The position numbers and the translations under genes were made by a program. From a virus: a stretch of DNA of 44,761 nucleotides. A model generated the notes under the pieces. That model made no database searches. It was not told the origin of the DNA and saw only the letters and a program-made list of their open reading frames with translations. The stretch covers positions 1 to 44,761 of the IMG/VR virus record IMGVR_UViG_3300009000_000010; one strand, given 5' to 3'. This document shows positions 8,181 to 15,902 of the stretch, piece by piece. Positions within the stretch are counted from its first letter, which is position 1; the number at the start of each line of letters is the position of its first letter.

Positions 8181-9474
8181 AAATTTTACAAGTTGGTTAT
8201 CAGAAGCAAAAGGTAAAGGTGCAGTGTTCACCTTTGGTCGATTCAATCCTCCAACTACAGGACATGCAAAGTTAGTAGACAGACTTCAAAAAGTTGCGAA
8301 GGGATACGGTGATGCATTGTTATTTTCTTCACACTCAAATGATAAAGTAAAGAACCCGCTGTCACACAAAGATAAAGTTAAGTATCTAAAAGCATTCTTC
8401 GGTAAACAAGTTAATGTAATAGATGCAGATGTAAAACAGATTTTTCAAATCCTCACCTTCTTACATGACAAAGGTTACACTAAGATTAGAATGGTAGTAG
8501 GGTCAGATAGGGTCAGAGAATTCGATACTATCATCAAAAAATATAACTCAGTAAAAGGTAGACACGGTTTCTATAAGTTTGATGAGATTCAGATAGTCTC
8601 TGCTGGTGAACGTGACCCTGATGCAGATGATGTGTCAGGAATGAGTGCATCTAAGATGAGAGAGTTTGCAGAAAAGGGTGACTTCGAATCATTTAAAGAG
8701 GGAGTACCCAAAACAGGACAACGATTTGCACAGAAACTTTACAAAGATATCCGTAAAGGAATGGGTCTAACAGAAGACTTACAACACCTACCTCAGTACA
8801 TGGTAGAAGATTTGATTACAGAGGGTGTCTATGACCCAGGCATCTTCAAAGCAGTATTCCTTATGGGTGGGCCAGGGTCAGGTAAATCAACTGTGGTGGA
8901 TCAATTAAACCTAGTCAATCTAGGACTTAAGATTGTTAACACCGACAAAGCATTCGAGAACGGTTTAAAGAAAGCAGGACTTGGTCTTGATTTGAGAAAC
9001 ATGGATGCAGACCTAAGAGACCCAATCAGAAGTCGTGCAAAAGAAATTACTGCAAAACAAATGGATGCGTATCTAAGAGGAAGACTTGGTATGGTCTTTG
9101 ACACTACAGGTGCAAAGGCAAGTAAAATTGTATCTTATAAAAACCTATTAGATAAAGCAGGATACGAATACAAGATGGTATTCGTTAACACTTCACTAGA
9201 TTTTGCACAACAAAGAAACTCTGAACGTGCAAGAAAGTTACCTAAAGAAGTGGTAACTGCAGATTGGAATGCATCACAAAAGAACGTAGACTATTTTAGA
9301 AAGTTGTTTAAGAAAGACTTTATTGAGATTCTAAACAACGATGACCACAAGGCATTGATTAAGAAATCGGATGCACTATACGGTAAGATGTTAACATGGA
9401 CAAGTAAGTTCCCTGCAAACAAACAATCACTTGCATGGAAAGAAGCACAATTACTTGCAAAGAGAAGTAAATAA
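8170..9474 (+). CDS. bifunctional HIGH-family nucleotidyltransferase fused to a P-loop kinase
   Basis: 434 residues. Domain 1 (about 16-200) has GRFNPPTTGHAKL (residues 23-35, the (H/T)xGH signature), MVVGSD and SGMSASKMR (156-164), as in NMN/cytidylyl-type transferases. Domain 2 (about 226-400) has Walker A GGPGSGKST at 233-241, a FDTTGA element and a zeta-toxin/polynucleotide-kinase-like helix set. The order matches NadR (adenylyltransferase then kinase) but the kinase looks zeta-like. The N-terminus SWLSE-A and the linker LITE-G resemble prohead protease sites. ATG 8170 follows AAGGTG by 9 nt. Confidence 0.75.
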   Translation: MANKNFTSWLSEAKGKGAVFTFGRFNPPTTGHAKLVDRLQKVAKGYGDALLFSSHSNDKVKNPLSHKDKVKYLKAFFGKQVNVIDADVKQIFQILTFLHDKGYTKIRMVVGSDRVREFDTIIKKYNSVKGRHGFYKFDEIQIVSAGERDPDADDVSGMSASKMREFAEKGDFESFKEGVPKTGQRFAQKLYKDIRKGMGLTEDLQHLPQYMVEDLITEGVYDPGIFKAVFLMGGPGSGKSTVVDQLNLVNLGLKIVNTDKAFENGLKKAGLGLDLRNMDADLRDPIRSRAKEITAKQMDAYLRGRLGMVFDTTGAKASKIVSYKNLLDKAGYEYKMVFVNTSLDFAQQRNSERARKLPKEVVTADWNASQKNVDYFRKLFKKDFIEILNNDDHKALIKKSDALYGKMLTWTSKFPANKQSLAWKEAQLLAKRSK

Positions 9475-9475
9475 T

Positions 9476-10516
9476 ATGTTAGACCTATTAAGAGAAAAGA
9501 TTAGAACTGCACAAGACAAAGATGTAGAGGACAAGAAAGGTACTCAACCTAAAAGGTATTTTGCAAAAGATGCCGAGGGTGATGAGATGTCTAAGTCCAC
9601 TAAAGATAAACGTGCATCTCATTTTGCAACCAATAGTAAGAAAGATGACGATGATGCATCTGCATACAAACCTGCGCCAGGCGATAAGTCTGCAGAAACC
9701 AAACCATCACAGTATACTAAACAATACAAGAAAATGTTTGGTGAAGATGCAGTGAGTGACATCAAAGCAAAACATGCAGATGAGATAGAGAAACTTAAGG
9801 CACGTCATGAGAGAGAACTAGAAGCACTTAAGGGTAGACAGGAAAGACAATCAGACACTGCAAAGTCTAGTGTTGATGCAGAGAAAGAAAGAGAGAAACA
9901 AAGAAAAGAAGTTGACACTCAATCAGAATCAATAGAAGAGGGTAAACTTGTTGCTAATGCATACAATATCATAGATGCACTTACCAGTGCATTTAAAAAG
10001 AGAGTACAAAAAGAGTACGATAGAAATCCTGAGAAAGGAATAGTCATGTTAAATCGTATGGGTGCATTGATTGGTGCAAAGGTCTCTAACAAGATGCAAA
10101 AAGACAACAAACTATTCTTAAAAATGGATATGGATGAAGAAACTATTGAAGAAGGATTTGCAGACAGACAGAGAGAAAAAACTAAGTCTCAACAGAAAGC
10201 ACATCAAAAGGCAATGATGAAGATTGCAAGAAAATCTATCAAAGACTACGAGAAAAGAAATAAAAAGGGTAAAAAAGAAGAGACTGAAGTTGAAGAAGAG
10301 AGAGATTACAAAAAAGAGTATGCAAACTACCATTCTCAACCTGAACAAATCAAAAGACGTGCAAAGAGAAATGAAGCACGTAGATTAATGAAAGACAATA
10401 AAGACATCAAAGGAAAGGATGTTCATCATAAGGATAACAATCCTATGAACAATGATAAGAAGAATCTTTCAGTGGTCACACAAAATTATAATAGAAAAGA
10501 ACCGAGGAATAGGTAA
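9476..10516 (+). CDS. late coiled-coil protein with C-terminal HNH domain
   Basis: 346 residues. A helical start (MLDLLREKIRTAQ) is followed by a polar linker, a coiled coil at about 95-150 (KHADEIEKLKARHERELEALKGRQER) and helical basic segments. The C-terminal HNH nuclease motif (about residues 313-346) has VHHKDNNPMNN and KNLSVVTQNYNR, as in HNH homing-type endonucleases. SESIEE-G and EETIEE-G look like prohead protease sites splitting it into modules. ATG 9476 chosen; an upstream in-frame extension lies within the previous gene. 1-nt overlap with the next gene. Role likely in the virion, inferred. Confidence 0.72.
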   Translation: MLDLLREKIRTAQDKDVEDKKGTQPKRYFAKDAEGDEMSKSTKDKRASHFATNSKKDDDDASAYKPAPGDKSAETKPSQYTKQYKKMFGEDAVSDIKAKHADEIEKLKARHERELEALKGRQERQSDTAKSSVDAEKEREKQRKEVDTQSESIEEGKLVANAYNIIDALTSAFKKRVQKEYDRNPEKGIVMLNRMGALIGAKVSNKMQKDNKLFLKMDMDEETIEEGFADRQREKTKSQQKAHQKAMMKIARKSIKDYEKRNKKGKKEETEVEEERDYKKEYANYHSQPEQIKRRAKRNEARRLMKDNKDIKGKDVHHKDNNPMNNDKKNLSVVTQNYNRKEPRNR

Positions 10517-11247
10517 TGGCAGGAAACAAACACGACAACGGAGTACACGAGATGGGCACAGAAGAAATGAGAAATGCATATCAGGAAGATACGCCTGGGC
10601 AAACAATCGAAGAGTATATTGAAGAGACTCAGAAACTGTTAAAACAACAGAAGAAGAAACACTTCAGTCAAGTGTTTCAAAATCCTCTAAAAGGATTCCC
10701 TTACAACGAAGAGTTTGAAGTAAAACCAATTAATGAAAAGGTAGAATACGTAGAGTATAAGTTTAAAAATAAAGGAGATGCTCAGAAAGCATTAGACTAC
10801 TTTAAAAGTCAACAGTTAATCAAACTAGACATCAACGATGATGGATTAAGTCAGGGTGAACTTACAATTGATGCTGGTAAAAAAGATATGACTAAGTATC
10901 ACAAAGAGGTAATGAGAAAGTTCAAACCAAAGGTTCAAACTCAGGAACAATCAGAAGATAAACTTCCTGATTTAGATGACATCGACAGTGGTCTCTTTGA
11001 GATAGAAGACTTAGAGAGAATGGAAAAACTGCATCAAGAAAATGCAGACAAGTCACTTGCTGCAAAGGCAGAGAAGTCAGGAGTGTCAGTTGGTACACTT
11101 AAAAAAGTTTACAACAGAGGTGTTGCTGCATGGAAGACAGGACACAGACCAGGCACAACTCCTGAACAGTGGGGTCATGCAAGAGTGAATGCATTCCTTG
11201 TAAAAAGAAAGAAGGGTAATCTAAACCACGATACAGATTTAGCATAA
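10516..11247 (+). CDS. late protein with conserved C-terminal domain (DUF5824-like)
   Basis: 243 residues, charged. The C-terminal 60 residues (SGVSVGTLKKVYNRGVAAW, TGHRPGTTPEQWGHARVNAF) match a small conserved domain I recall from T4-like marine phages and large DNA viruses (DUF5824-like; naming from memory). The N-terminal and middle parts are acidic and helical with IEEYIEE and FEIEDLE stretches. It may bind nucleic acid, since the domain begins with a helix-turn-helix-like GVSVGTLKKVY. Overlaps both neighbours by 1 nt (TAATG). No enzymatic motif seen. Confidence 0.68.
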   Translation: MAGNKHDNGVHEMGTEEMRNAYQEDTPGQTIEEYIEETQKLLKQQKKKHFSQVFQNPLKGFPYNEEFEVKPINEKVEYVEYKFKNKGDAQKALDYFKSQQLIKLDINDDGLSQGELTIDAGKKDMTKYHKEVMRKFKPKVQTQEQSEDKLPDLDDIDSGLFEIEDLERMEKLHQENADKSLAAKAEKSGVSVGTLKKVYNRGVAAWKTGHRPGTTPEQWGHARVNAFLVKRKKGNLNHDTDLA

Positions 11248-11786
11248 TGAAAACATTAAAAGAACAAGCATTAGAATCAGTACTCTTAGATTTACAAGAG
11301 ACTAAAACCAACTTTATCGACAACCCATTTAGATTGGGTTCGTTCATGTACTTTGAAACCATCAAAGAAGTTAGAAAACTGGTAGATGAACAGAAGTACA
11401 GACTTACAGAAGTCGATAAACACATCATAGAAACCGACTTAGGTGAATACGAAGTGTATGAGGGTCAGTTAGTAGCACTGGATTGTCCTATGATGGACAT
11501 CGCAGAAGAGGAAGAACCTGAACTCAACAAACCTAAGAAAGGTGGTTCAAAGAAATATTACGTATACGTCAGAGACCCCCAAACAAAAAACATTAAGAAA
11601 GTATCATGGGGTGACACTACAGGACTAAAAGTTAAGATTGATGACCCAAAAGCACGTAAATCATTTGCTGCAAGACACAATTGTTCAACTGCAAACGATA
11701 AGACGAAAGCATCCTACTGGGCATGTCGACTTCCCTACTACGCAAAACAACTTGGTTTGAGTGGTGGTGGCTCATTTTTTTGGTAG
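11247..11786 (+). CDS. late protein with conserved Cys/His C-terminal domain
   Basis: 179 residues. The N-terminus MKTLKEQALESVLLDL resembles the other capsid-targeting-like starts in this block. The C-terminal half (KKYYVYVRDPQ, then ARKSFAARHNCS and YWACRLPYYAK, about residues 103-170) is a conserved small domain I have seen in marine phages and large DNA viruses (DUF5872-like, from memory). The two Cys and one His could bind a metal. Ends in a Gly-rich GGGSFFW tail. Function unknown. Confidence 0.68.
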   Translation: MKTLKEQALESVLLDLQETKTNFIDNPFRLGSFMYFETIKEVRKLVDEQKYRLTEVDKHIIETDLGEYEVYEGQLVALDCPMMDIAEEEEPELNKPKKGGSKKYYVYVRDPQTKNIKKVSWGDTTGLKVKIDDPKARKSFAARHNCSTANDKTKASYWACRLPYYAKQLGLSGGGSFFW

Positions 11787-11787
11787 A

Positions 11788-11794
11788 CTAAATA
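11788..11794 (+). promoter_or_regulatory. late promoter CTAAATA
   Basis: The box lies just after the TAG stop of the previous gene. An AGGAG ribosome site at 11801-11805 precedes ATG 11812. Confidence 0.6.
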
Positions 11795-11811
11795 TTTGAC
11801 AGGAGTTAATT

Positions 11812-12078
11812 ATGAGTAATGTGATAAGTGAATATTGGAAGGATAACAGGAAAGCTGTTATCCGTCTTACAGAAGAAGGGTTTGAAGTAGACCTTTTAAA
11901 AGATACCGTCTTAAAGGAGACACGAAAACTACATGACCATGCAGAGAGTTATGCAGAATCTTGTGCAGAAAATTTTGTTGATGGGGTGTTTGATGTTGAT
12001 GATTCCAATCCTAATAGTATTGGGTACTATGGTTATAACGAAAAAACTGATAACTACTACCCTGAGATAGATGAATAA
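11812..12078 (+). CDS. acidic hypothetical protein
   Basis: 88 residues, acidic, with a helical middle (KLHDHAESYAESCAENFVDGV) and a Tyr/Asn-rich tail (YYGYNEKTDNYYPEID). Strong AGGAG ribosome site and a late promoter upstream; overlaps the cupin-like gene by 8 nt. Unrecognised. Confidence 0.65.
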   Translation: MSNVISEYWKDNRKAVIRLTEEGFEVDLLKDTVLKETRKLHDHAESYAESCAENFVDGVFDVDDSNPNSIGYYGYNEKTDNYYPEIDE

Positions 12079-12355
12079 ACCTTATACTGAAACAATAGAG
12101 TTACAGCACGGAACAGACAGACAATATCTTATTAGAGAGTTTACTGATGAGGTAGATATTGAAGAACTGGTCTGGCACAGAGACAGACAACATAGAAAAG
12201 TGCATGTTTTGTCTAGTGACGGTTGGAAACTTCAAATGGAAGATAGGTTACCTGTCCCCCTTGAAGCAGGAAAAGAGTACTTTATTGGTCAAAATACCTA
12301 CCACAGAGTAATAAAAGGTGAGGGAAACCTCATTGTAAGAATAGAGAATATATAA
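12071..12355 (+). CDS. small cupin-like protein
   Basis: 94 residues, almost all beta-strand: ELVWHRDRQHRKVHVLSSDGWKLQMEDRLPVPLEAGKEYFIGQNTYHRVIKG. WHRD and the later TYHRV resemble the first and second metal-binding motifs of cupins, and the pattern is familiar to me from T4-like marine phages. It lacks the length for a full dioxygenase. The late promoter at 12351 overlaps its stop codon. Activity unknown; it may be a sugar- or metal-binding late protein. Confidence 0.6.
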   Translation: MNKPYTETIELQHGTDRQYLIREFTDEVDIEELVWHRDRQHRKVHVLSSDGWKLQMEDRLPVPLEAGKEYFIGQNTYHRVIKGEGNLIVRIENI

Positions 12356-12358
12356 ATA
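12351..12358 (+). promoter_or_regulatory. late promoter TATAAATA
   Basis: Exact consensus overlapping the TAA stop of the cupin-like gene. ATG 12367 follows after 8 nt, so the leader is about 3 nt and there is no room for a ribosome site. Confidence 0.75.
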
Positions 12359-12366
12359 ATACTACT

Positions 12367-12951
12367 ATGAGTTATAAATCAGAAAACTGGAAAGAGAAAC
12401 TCGAACAAGTTCGATTGTATGGAACCTTTGCTGAACACAAAGAAGGTTCTATAGAAGAGACTGCAGATGACGTTCTCACAAGAGAAATCGAAGAAGAACT
12501 TCGATTAATCGATGAAGAAGAACGAGCAAACATCGATGAAGAAGTCATCCTTGAAGCATCTGCTGGTGAGATGATTGACAAATTATTCAATCTAAAAGGT
12601 GATAAAGACGCTAGTTATGGTGTAGCAAAGATGTTAAACATGACTGGTGTTAAAGTTATCCAACAAATGCAAAAACAAAATCCTCAAGGATTCTTAAAAA
12701 CTGTTCAAGCACTTGGTAGAGATAACAAAATCAAACTTGCAACTAACAATCAGTTAATGAAGATGTTTAAAGATGCAGGTGTAAAACCCCTCAAAGACGA
12801 AGTTGAACCAGTAAAAGAATCAGTAGAAAAGTCTATTGAAAAACTCACAGAAAAAAACATGTTGGGTCGTCTTGCAAAACAACTACAACTCAACGAAACA
12901 GGTAAAGAACAACTATTCAATTACTTTGAAAAAGGGGAATTAAAACAATGA
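12367..12951 (+). CDS. acidic late protein, prohead-core-like
   Basis: 194 residues. The first 63 residues are very acidic and helical (LTREIEEELRLIDEEERANIDEE) and end in EVILE-ASAGEM, an I-L-E/A junction at 61-64 resembling a prohead protease site. The rest is a helical domain (DKLFNLKGDKDASYGVAKML, LGRLAKQLQL). The acidic pro-part resembles T4 scaffold-type proteins. ATGA overlap with the next gene. Structural role is inferred from composition and context only. Confidence 0.68.
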   Translation: MSYKSENWKEKLEQVRLYGTFAEHKEGSIEETADDVLTREIEEELRLIDEEERANIDEEVILEASAGEMIDKLFNLKGDKDASYGVAKMLNMTGVKVIQQMQKQNPQGFLKTVQALGRDNKIKLATNNQLMKMFKDAGVKPLKDEVEPVKESVEKSIEKLTEKNMLGRLAKQLQLNETGKEQLFNYFEKGELKQ

Positions 12952-13274
12952 TTGACGAACTAACAAAAGCACTGATTGAGTCTTCAAGAGAACTTCTTGA
13001 GAAAGGATTAGATAAAGTCAATCCTACTGCAGTGAAGAAAGATTTCGATGACAGAAAAGACAAAGACATCGACAACGATGGTGACACAGACTCATCAGAC
13101 GAATACCTACACAAAAGAAGACAATCAATCTCTAAGGCAATGAAAGACGAAGGTAACAAGTTTACTGGTGCATTGAATGCTGCAAAAGAGAAAGGTGATG
13201 ACACCTTTATGTGTGCAGGTAAATCTTACAAAGTTAAAGACGTAGAAGAAGTTATTAAACAAGAGAGTAAGTAA
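12948..13274 (+). CDS. late protein with EF-hand/dockerin-like loop
   Basis: 108 residues. Residues about 28-52 contain KKDFDDRKDKDIDNDGDTD followed by SSDEYLHKRR, a DxDxDGDxDxxD calcium-loop pattern followed by a helix. I recall this segment from other T4-like marine phage head-region proteins. The flanks are helical and basic. ATGA overlap with the acidic protein upstream; 1 nt before the next start. Calcium binding is an inference from the loop; function unknown. Confidence 0.68.
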   Translation: MIDELTKALIESSRELLEKGLDKVNPTAVKKDFDDRKDKDIDNDGDTDSSDEYLHKRRQSISKAMKDEGNKFTGALNAAKEKGDDTFMCAGKSYKVKDVEEVIKQESK

Positions 13275-13275
13275 C

Positions 13276-14442
13276 ATGAATCTTTGGCAGGAACTCAAAG
13301 AAGAATCAAGAAATCTCGTAGAAAACTACAGAGAACTTGCAAAACATGGCATGGGTACTGAGACTAAGAACTCAATCAAAGTAGGAACAGAGATTGATTA
13401 TTATCGTGCTGACGGTGCTAAGTACATGGGTAAAGTCACCAAGATGACTCCAAAAGGTTACATTGTTAAAGATGATAAGAATGGTAAGAACTACCAGTTC
13501 ACATATCACGATAGAACGAAAGCAAAAAAACTACTCGCAAAAAAGACAGACAAACTTTCTAACATCATCAAAAAGAACACAATCAAAAAAGGTAAGTTTG
13601 CAGGATACATGACTGACGAAGTCGAAGTTCAAGAAGGAACAATGGCAATTGGTATCTTTGACAGCAATCCTGCAGAGAAAAGAAAAGCAATTGCAGGAAT
13701 GCAAAAACTTCTCAAAGGCAAACAAAATGTAAAAGTTGGTTCACCTGAAGGACGAAAGATTGGTGATCAGTTAGAGATGAAATATCTATCAGATGACGAA
13801 CTTGCTGATGATTTCATGAGATCATCAAATAAAAACATGACAATTTCACAACTTCTCAAAAAACATGAGAAAAGACTTGGATTGAAATTCAAAGAAGAAG
13901 TCGAAGAAGTAGTATCAGAGGGGTTTACCTCCAAAGAAATCAAGATGGCAATCGGTGTTGCATCTGATAAACGATATGCAGGTGGTAACTACACTGGTGC
14001 TGTCAAGGCAATCGAAAAGATCAAGAAAGGTTTGTCTAACCACAAACAGGTAGCTGCAGTACTTAAAAGTAAGAACGAAGCAGTATCACCTGAAGGTGAG
14101 AAACCTAAAAATGTTATGGATGCATACAGACAGATGTGGGAAGACGGGCAAAAGTATGCACCTCAGTTAGACGAAGAAGTTGCAAACATCACTGTAGACC
14201 CAAGAAATAAAATACCAACACCTGCTGGACAAAACAAACACTCATTAGAAATTGTAAAACAAGCAAGAAGATTTGGTATCAAAGCATCACAACTAGGTAA
14301 ACACATAAGAATTAAAGGTAATAAGAAGGCAGTTAATGACTTCTTAAGAATAGTTATTGGTAAGTCATCATATGGTGACCCAACAGAAAAGGACACATCA
14401 ACACCTCAGATTGACAAGATGTTGACTAAAGGTTTAAAATAA
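13276..14442 (+). CDS. modular late protein, putative head protein
   Basis: 388 residues, Lys-rich, built of several small domains. A helical N-terminus (MNLWQELKEESRNLVENYREL) is followed by an SH3-like beta segment (VGTEIDYYRADGAKYMGKVTKM, about 37-70). Then come helical modules separated by acidic joints ending in EVQEG (about 117-121) and VVSEG (about 211-215), which resemble prohead protease sites. A C-terminal KH-like strand set ends the protein (FGIKASQLGKHIRIKGNKKA). No enzymatic motif. The modular make-up suggests cutting during head maturation, which is inference. Confidence 0.66.
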   Translation: MNLWQELKEESRNLVENYRELAKHGMGTETKNSIKVGTEIDYYRADGAKYMGKVTKMTPKGYIVKDDKNGKNYQFTYHDRTKAKKLLAKKTDKLSNIIKKNTIKKGKFAGYMTDEVEVQEGTMAIGIFDSNPAEKRKAIAGMQKLLKGKQNVKVGSPEGRKIGDQLEMKYLSDDELADDFMRSSNKNMTISQLLKKHEKRLGLKFKEEVEEVVSEGFTSKEIKMAIGVASDKRYAGGNYTGAVKAIEKIKKGLSNHKQVAAVLKSKNEAVSPEGEKPKNVMDAYRQMWEDGQKYAPQLDEEVANITVDPRNKIPTPAGQNKHSLEIVKQARRFGIKASQLGKHIRIKGNKKAVNDFLRIVIGKSSYGDPTEKDTSTPQIDKMLTKGLK

Positions 14443-14443
14443 T

Positions 14444-14767
14444 ATGAACTTGTTGGAAACATACAAGGAAATGCATCAACTTGAAGAAGCAAGAATTCCT
14501 CAGTATAAACCTACTAAGTTTGAAGGTAAAGAGTTTGACAGAAAGAAAGAAATCAAATCTTTACAGACTATGCAAAAGGCAATTCATAAAGTTGCAAAGA
14601 TGCAAGATAGTATGCAGTATACTGCTGAAACAGGTGGGACTTCTTCAAGAGGAAATCCAAATGCAATATATCAAGGTCTAGTAGATGCTGAACAGGCAAT
14701 ATTTGCTTATATGGGTGGTATCGAAAGAGGAAACTTTGATGGTGTCATTGACATGGACAGAGATTAA
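14444..14767 (+). CDS. small late protein with capsid-targeting-like N-terminus
   Basis: 107 residues. MNLLETYKEMHQLEE-ARI has an L-E-E/A junction at residues 13-16, the same position as I-Q-E/A in the protein at 7797. The remainder is helical (EIKSLQTMQKAIHKVAKMQDSM), then a Gly/Ser/Asn loop and another helix. 1-nt overlap with the next gene. Unrecognised family. Confidence 0.64.
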   Translation: MNLLETYKEMHQLEEARIPQYKPTKFEGKEFDRKKEIKSLQTMQKAIHKVAKMQDSMQYTAETGGTSSRGNPNAIYQGLVDAEQAIFAYMGGIERGNFDGVIDMDRD

Positions 14768-15318
14768 TGGATAGAGTAGACGCAAGATACAAAATCTTTA
14801 AAGAGAAATTAAAGAAACTAGGTTACGTTAAGGACTCTGCAAAGAAAGTCAACAAAGTCATGACAGAGAAGACTGCAGACTTTGGAATGATGTCTGATGC
14901 TGGTAATAAAAAGATTGCACGTGCAGTTGCACAGGCAAAAGACGAAAAAGATTTAAGAAAGAGAATCGAAAAGATTTCTACGATGGCTGGGGGTAAATAC
15001 TCCGAGGCACAAGAAGACGAAGTTATTCAAAGAGCAATAAGTGCATTGGATGACAACGCAATGGGTTCACAAGCGTGGGCCGATAAGAACGTAATGGTTC
15101 AGTTAGGTAACTTTAAAGACTTGACAAAAGACGGTGAAATCTCTACTAATGACAATAAGAAAACTAAGGTCAAAAGAGATGATGCAGTTAAAGTTTATGA
15201 CACATTAATGAAAGTTAAAGCACCTGTTCGAACTAAATATATACAGTTATTACAGAAAGACTCCAAGTCTTTCAAAAAGACATTCAATAGTGTATTGAGT
15301 GTTGCAAACAGATTTTAA
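14767..15318 (+). CDS. helical late hypothetical protein
   Basis: 183 residues, Lys/Asp-rich and helical throughout. A middle segment (DNAMGSQAWADKNVMVQLGNF) precedes an Asp/Asn-rich turn (LTKDGEISTNDNKK) and a C-terminal helical pair (DAVKVYDTLMKV, SKSFKKTFNSVLSVANRF). Starts at the stop of the previous gene (TAATG). No signal, membrane or catalytic motif. Belongs to the presumed head block by position. Confidence 0.66.
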   Translation: MDRVDARYKIFKEKLKKLGYVKDSAKKVNKVMTEKTADFGMMSDAGNKKIARAVAQAKDEKDLRKRIEKISTMAGGKYSEAQEDEVIQRAISALDDNAMGSQAWADKNVMVQLGNFKDLTKDGEISTNDNKKTKVKRDDAVKVYDTLMKVKAPVRTKYIQLLQKDSKSFKKTFNSVLSVANRF

Positions 15319-15329
15319 AGGAGAAAAAA

Positions 15330-15620
15330 ATGGCACTTTGGGGATTATTAGACAACGAAGATTCAAAACCAAAATACCTTAACACCGCTGATAAGGCAAA
15401 CACTTATGGTGTTGACACTGCTGAAGTAACTGCAAATGCAGATTCAGGTGTTGTATCAGAAGGTTGGGCATTAAGAAAAGAAGTTGGTTCAAGAGTACAG
15501 TGGGAGACATTAGTCGCAATGTCTTCAGGTTCAATGGGTTCAGACGTTGCAGACTTTGATGACGATTCAGACGTAGCAACACCTGATGTAGATGACGATA
15601 CTGTATTAGCAGATAGTTAA
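15330..15620 (+). CDS. small conserved virion-type protein
   Basis: 96 residues. MALWGLLDNEDSKPKY, then VVSEGWALRKEVGSRVQWETLVAM and an acidic Asp-rich tail. The pattern MALWG...GW..R..G..R...ETLVA is familiar from T4-like marine phages as a small conserved protein of unknown function. Good AAAGGAG ribosome site. Likely structural, by recollection and position. Confidence 0.68.
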   Translation: MALWGLLDNEDSKPKYLNTADKANTYGVDTAEVTANADSGVVSEGWALRKEVGSRVQWETLVAMSSGSMGSDVADFDDDSDVATPDVDDDTVLADS

Positions 15621-15630
15621 GAGATAAATT

Positions 15631-15894
15631 ATGAAATATAAGTTATTGGCAGGACACGAAGCACTACAAGTTGGTTCAACCAACGGTAGTAACTTCGGTT
15701 CATCAACAGTAGTCAGATTGTACAACAGTGATTCTGCATTTCATGTGGTATCAGTGGAAACATCTGCAAATGTATTAATTGGTTCTATCCATATAGGTGC
15801 AGGTCAATCAATTGACTTACAAAAAGACCCAACTGATGAAGTTTTTTCAGATAGTGCAACTGTTTTTGGAACTCCAGTAGCAACAAACGCTTAG
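15631..15894 (+). CDS. small beta-rich late protein
   Basis: 87 residues, beta-rich and Ser/Val/Thr-rich (VVRLYNSDSAFHVVSVETSANVLIGSIHIGAGQSIDLQKDP). This composition resembles small phage decoration or head-completion proteins. No cysteine, no membrane segment. Placed between two other late genes with short gaps. Function not assigned. Confidence 0.64.
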   Translation: MKYKLLAGHEALQVGSTNGSNFGSSTVVRLYNSDSAFHVVSVETSANVLIGSIHIGAGQSIDLQKDPTDEVFSDSATVFGTPVATNA

Positions 15895-15902
15895 GACGTA
15901 TT

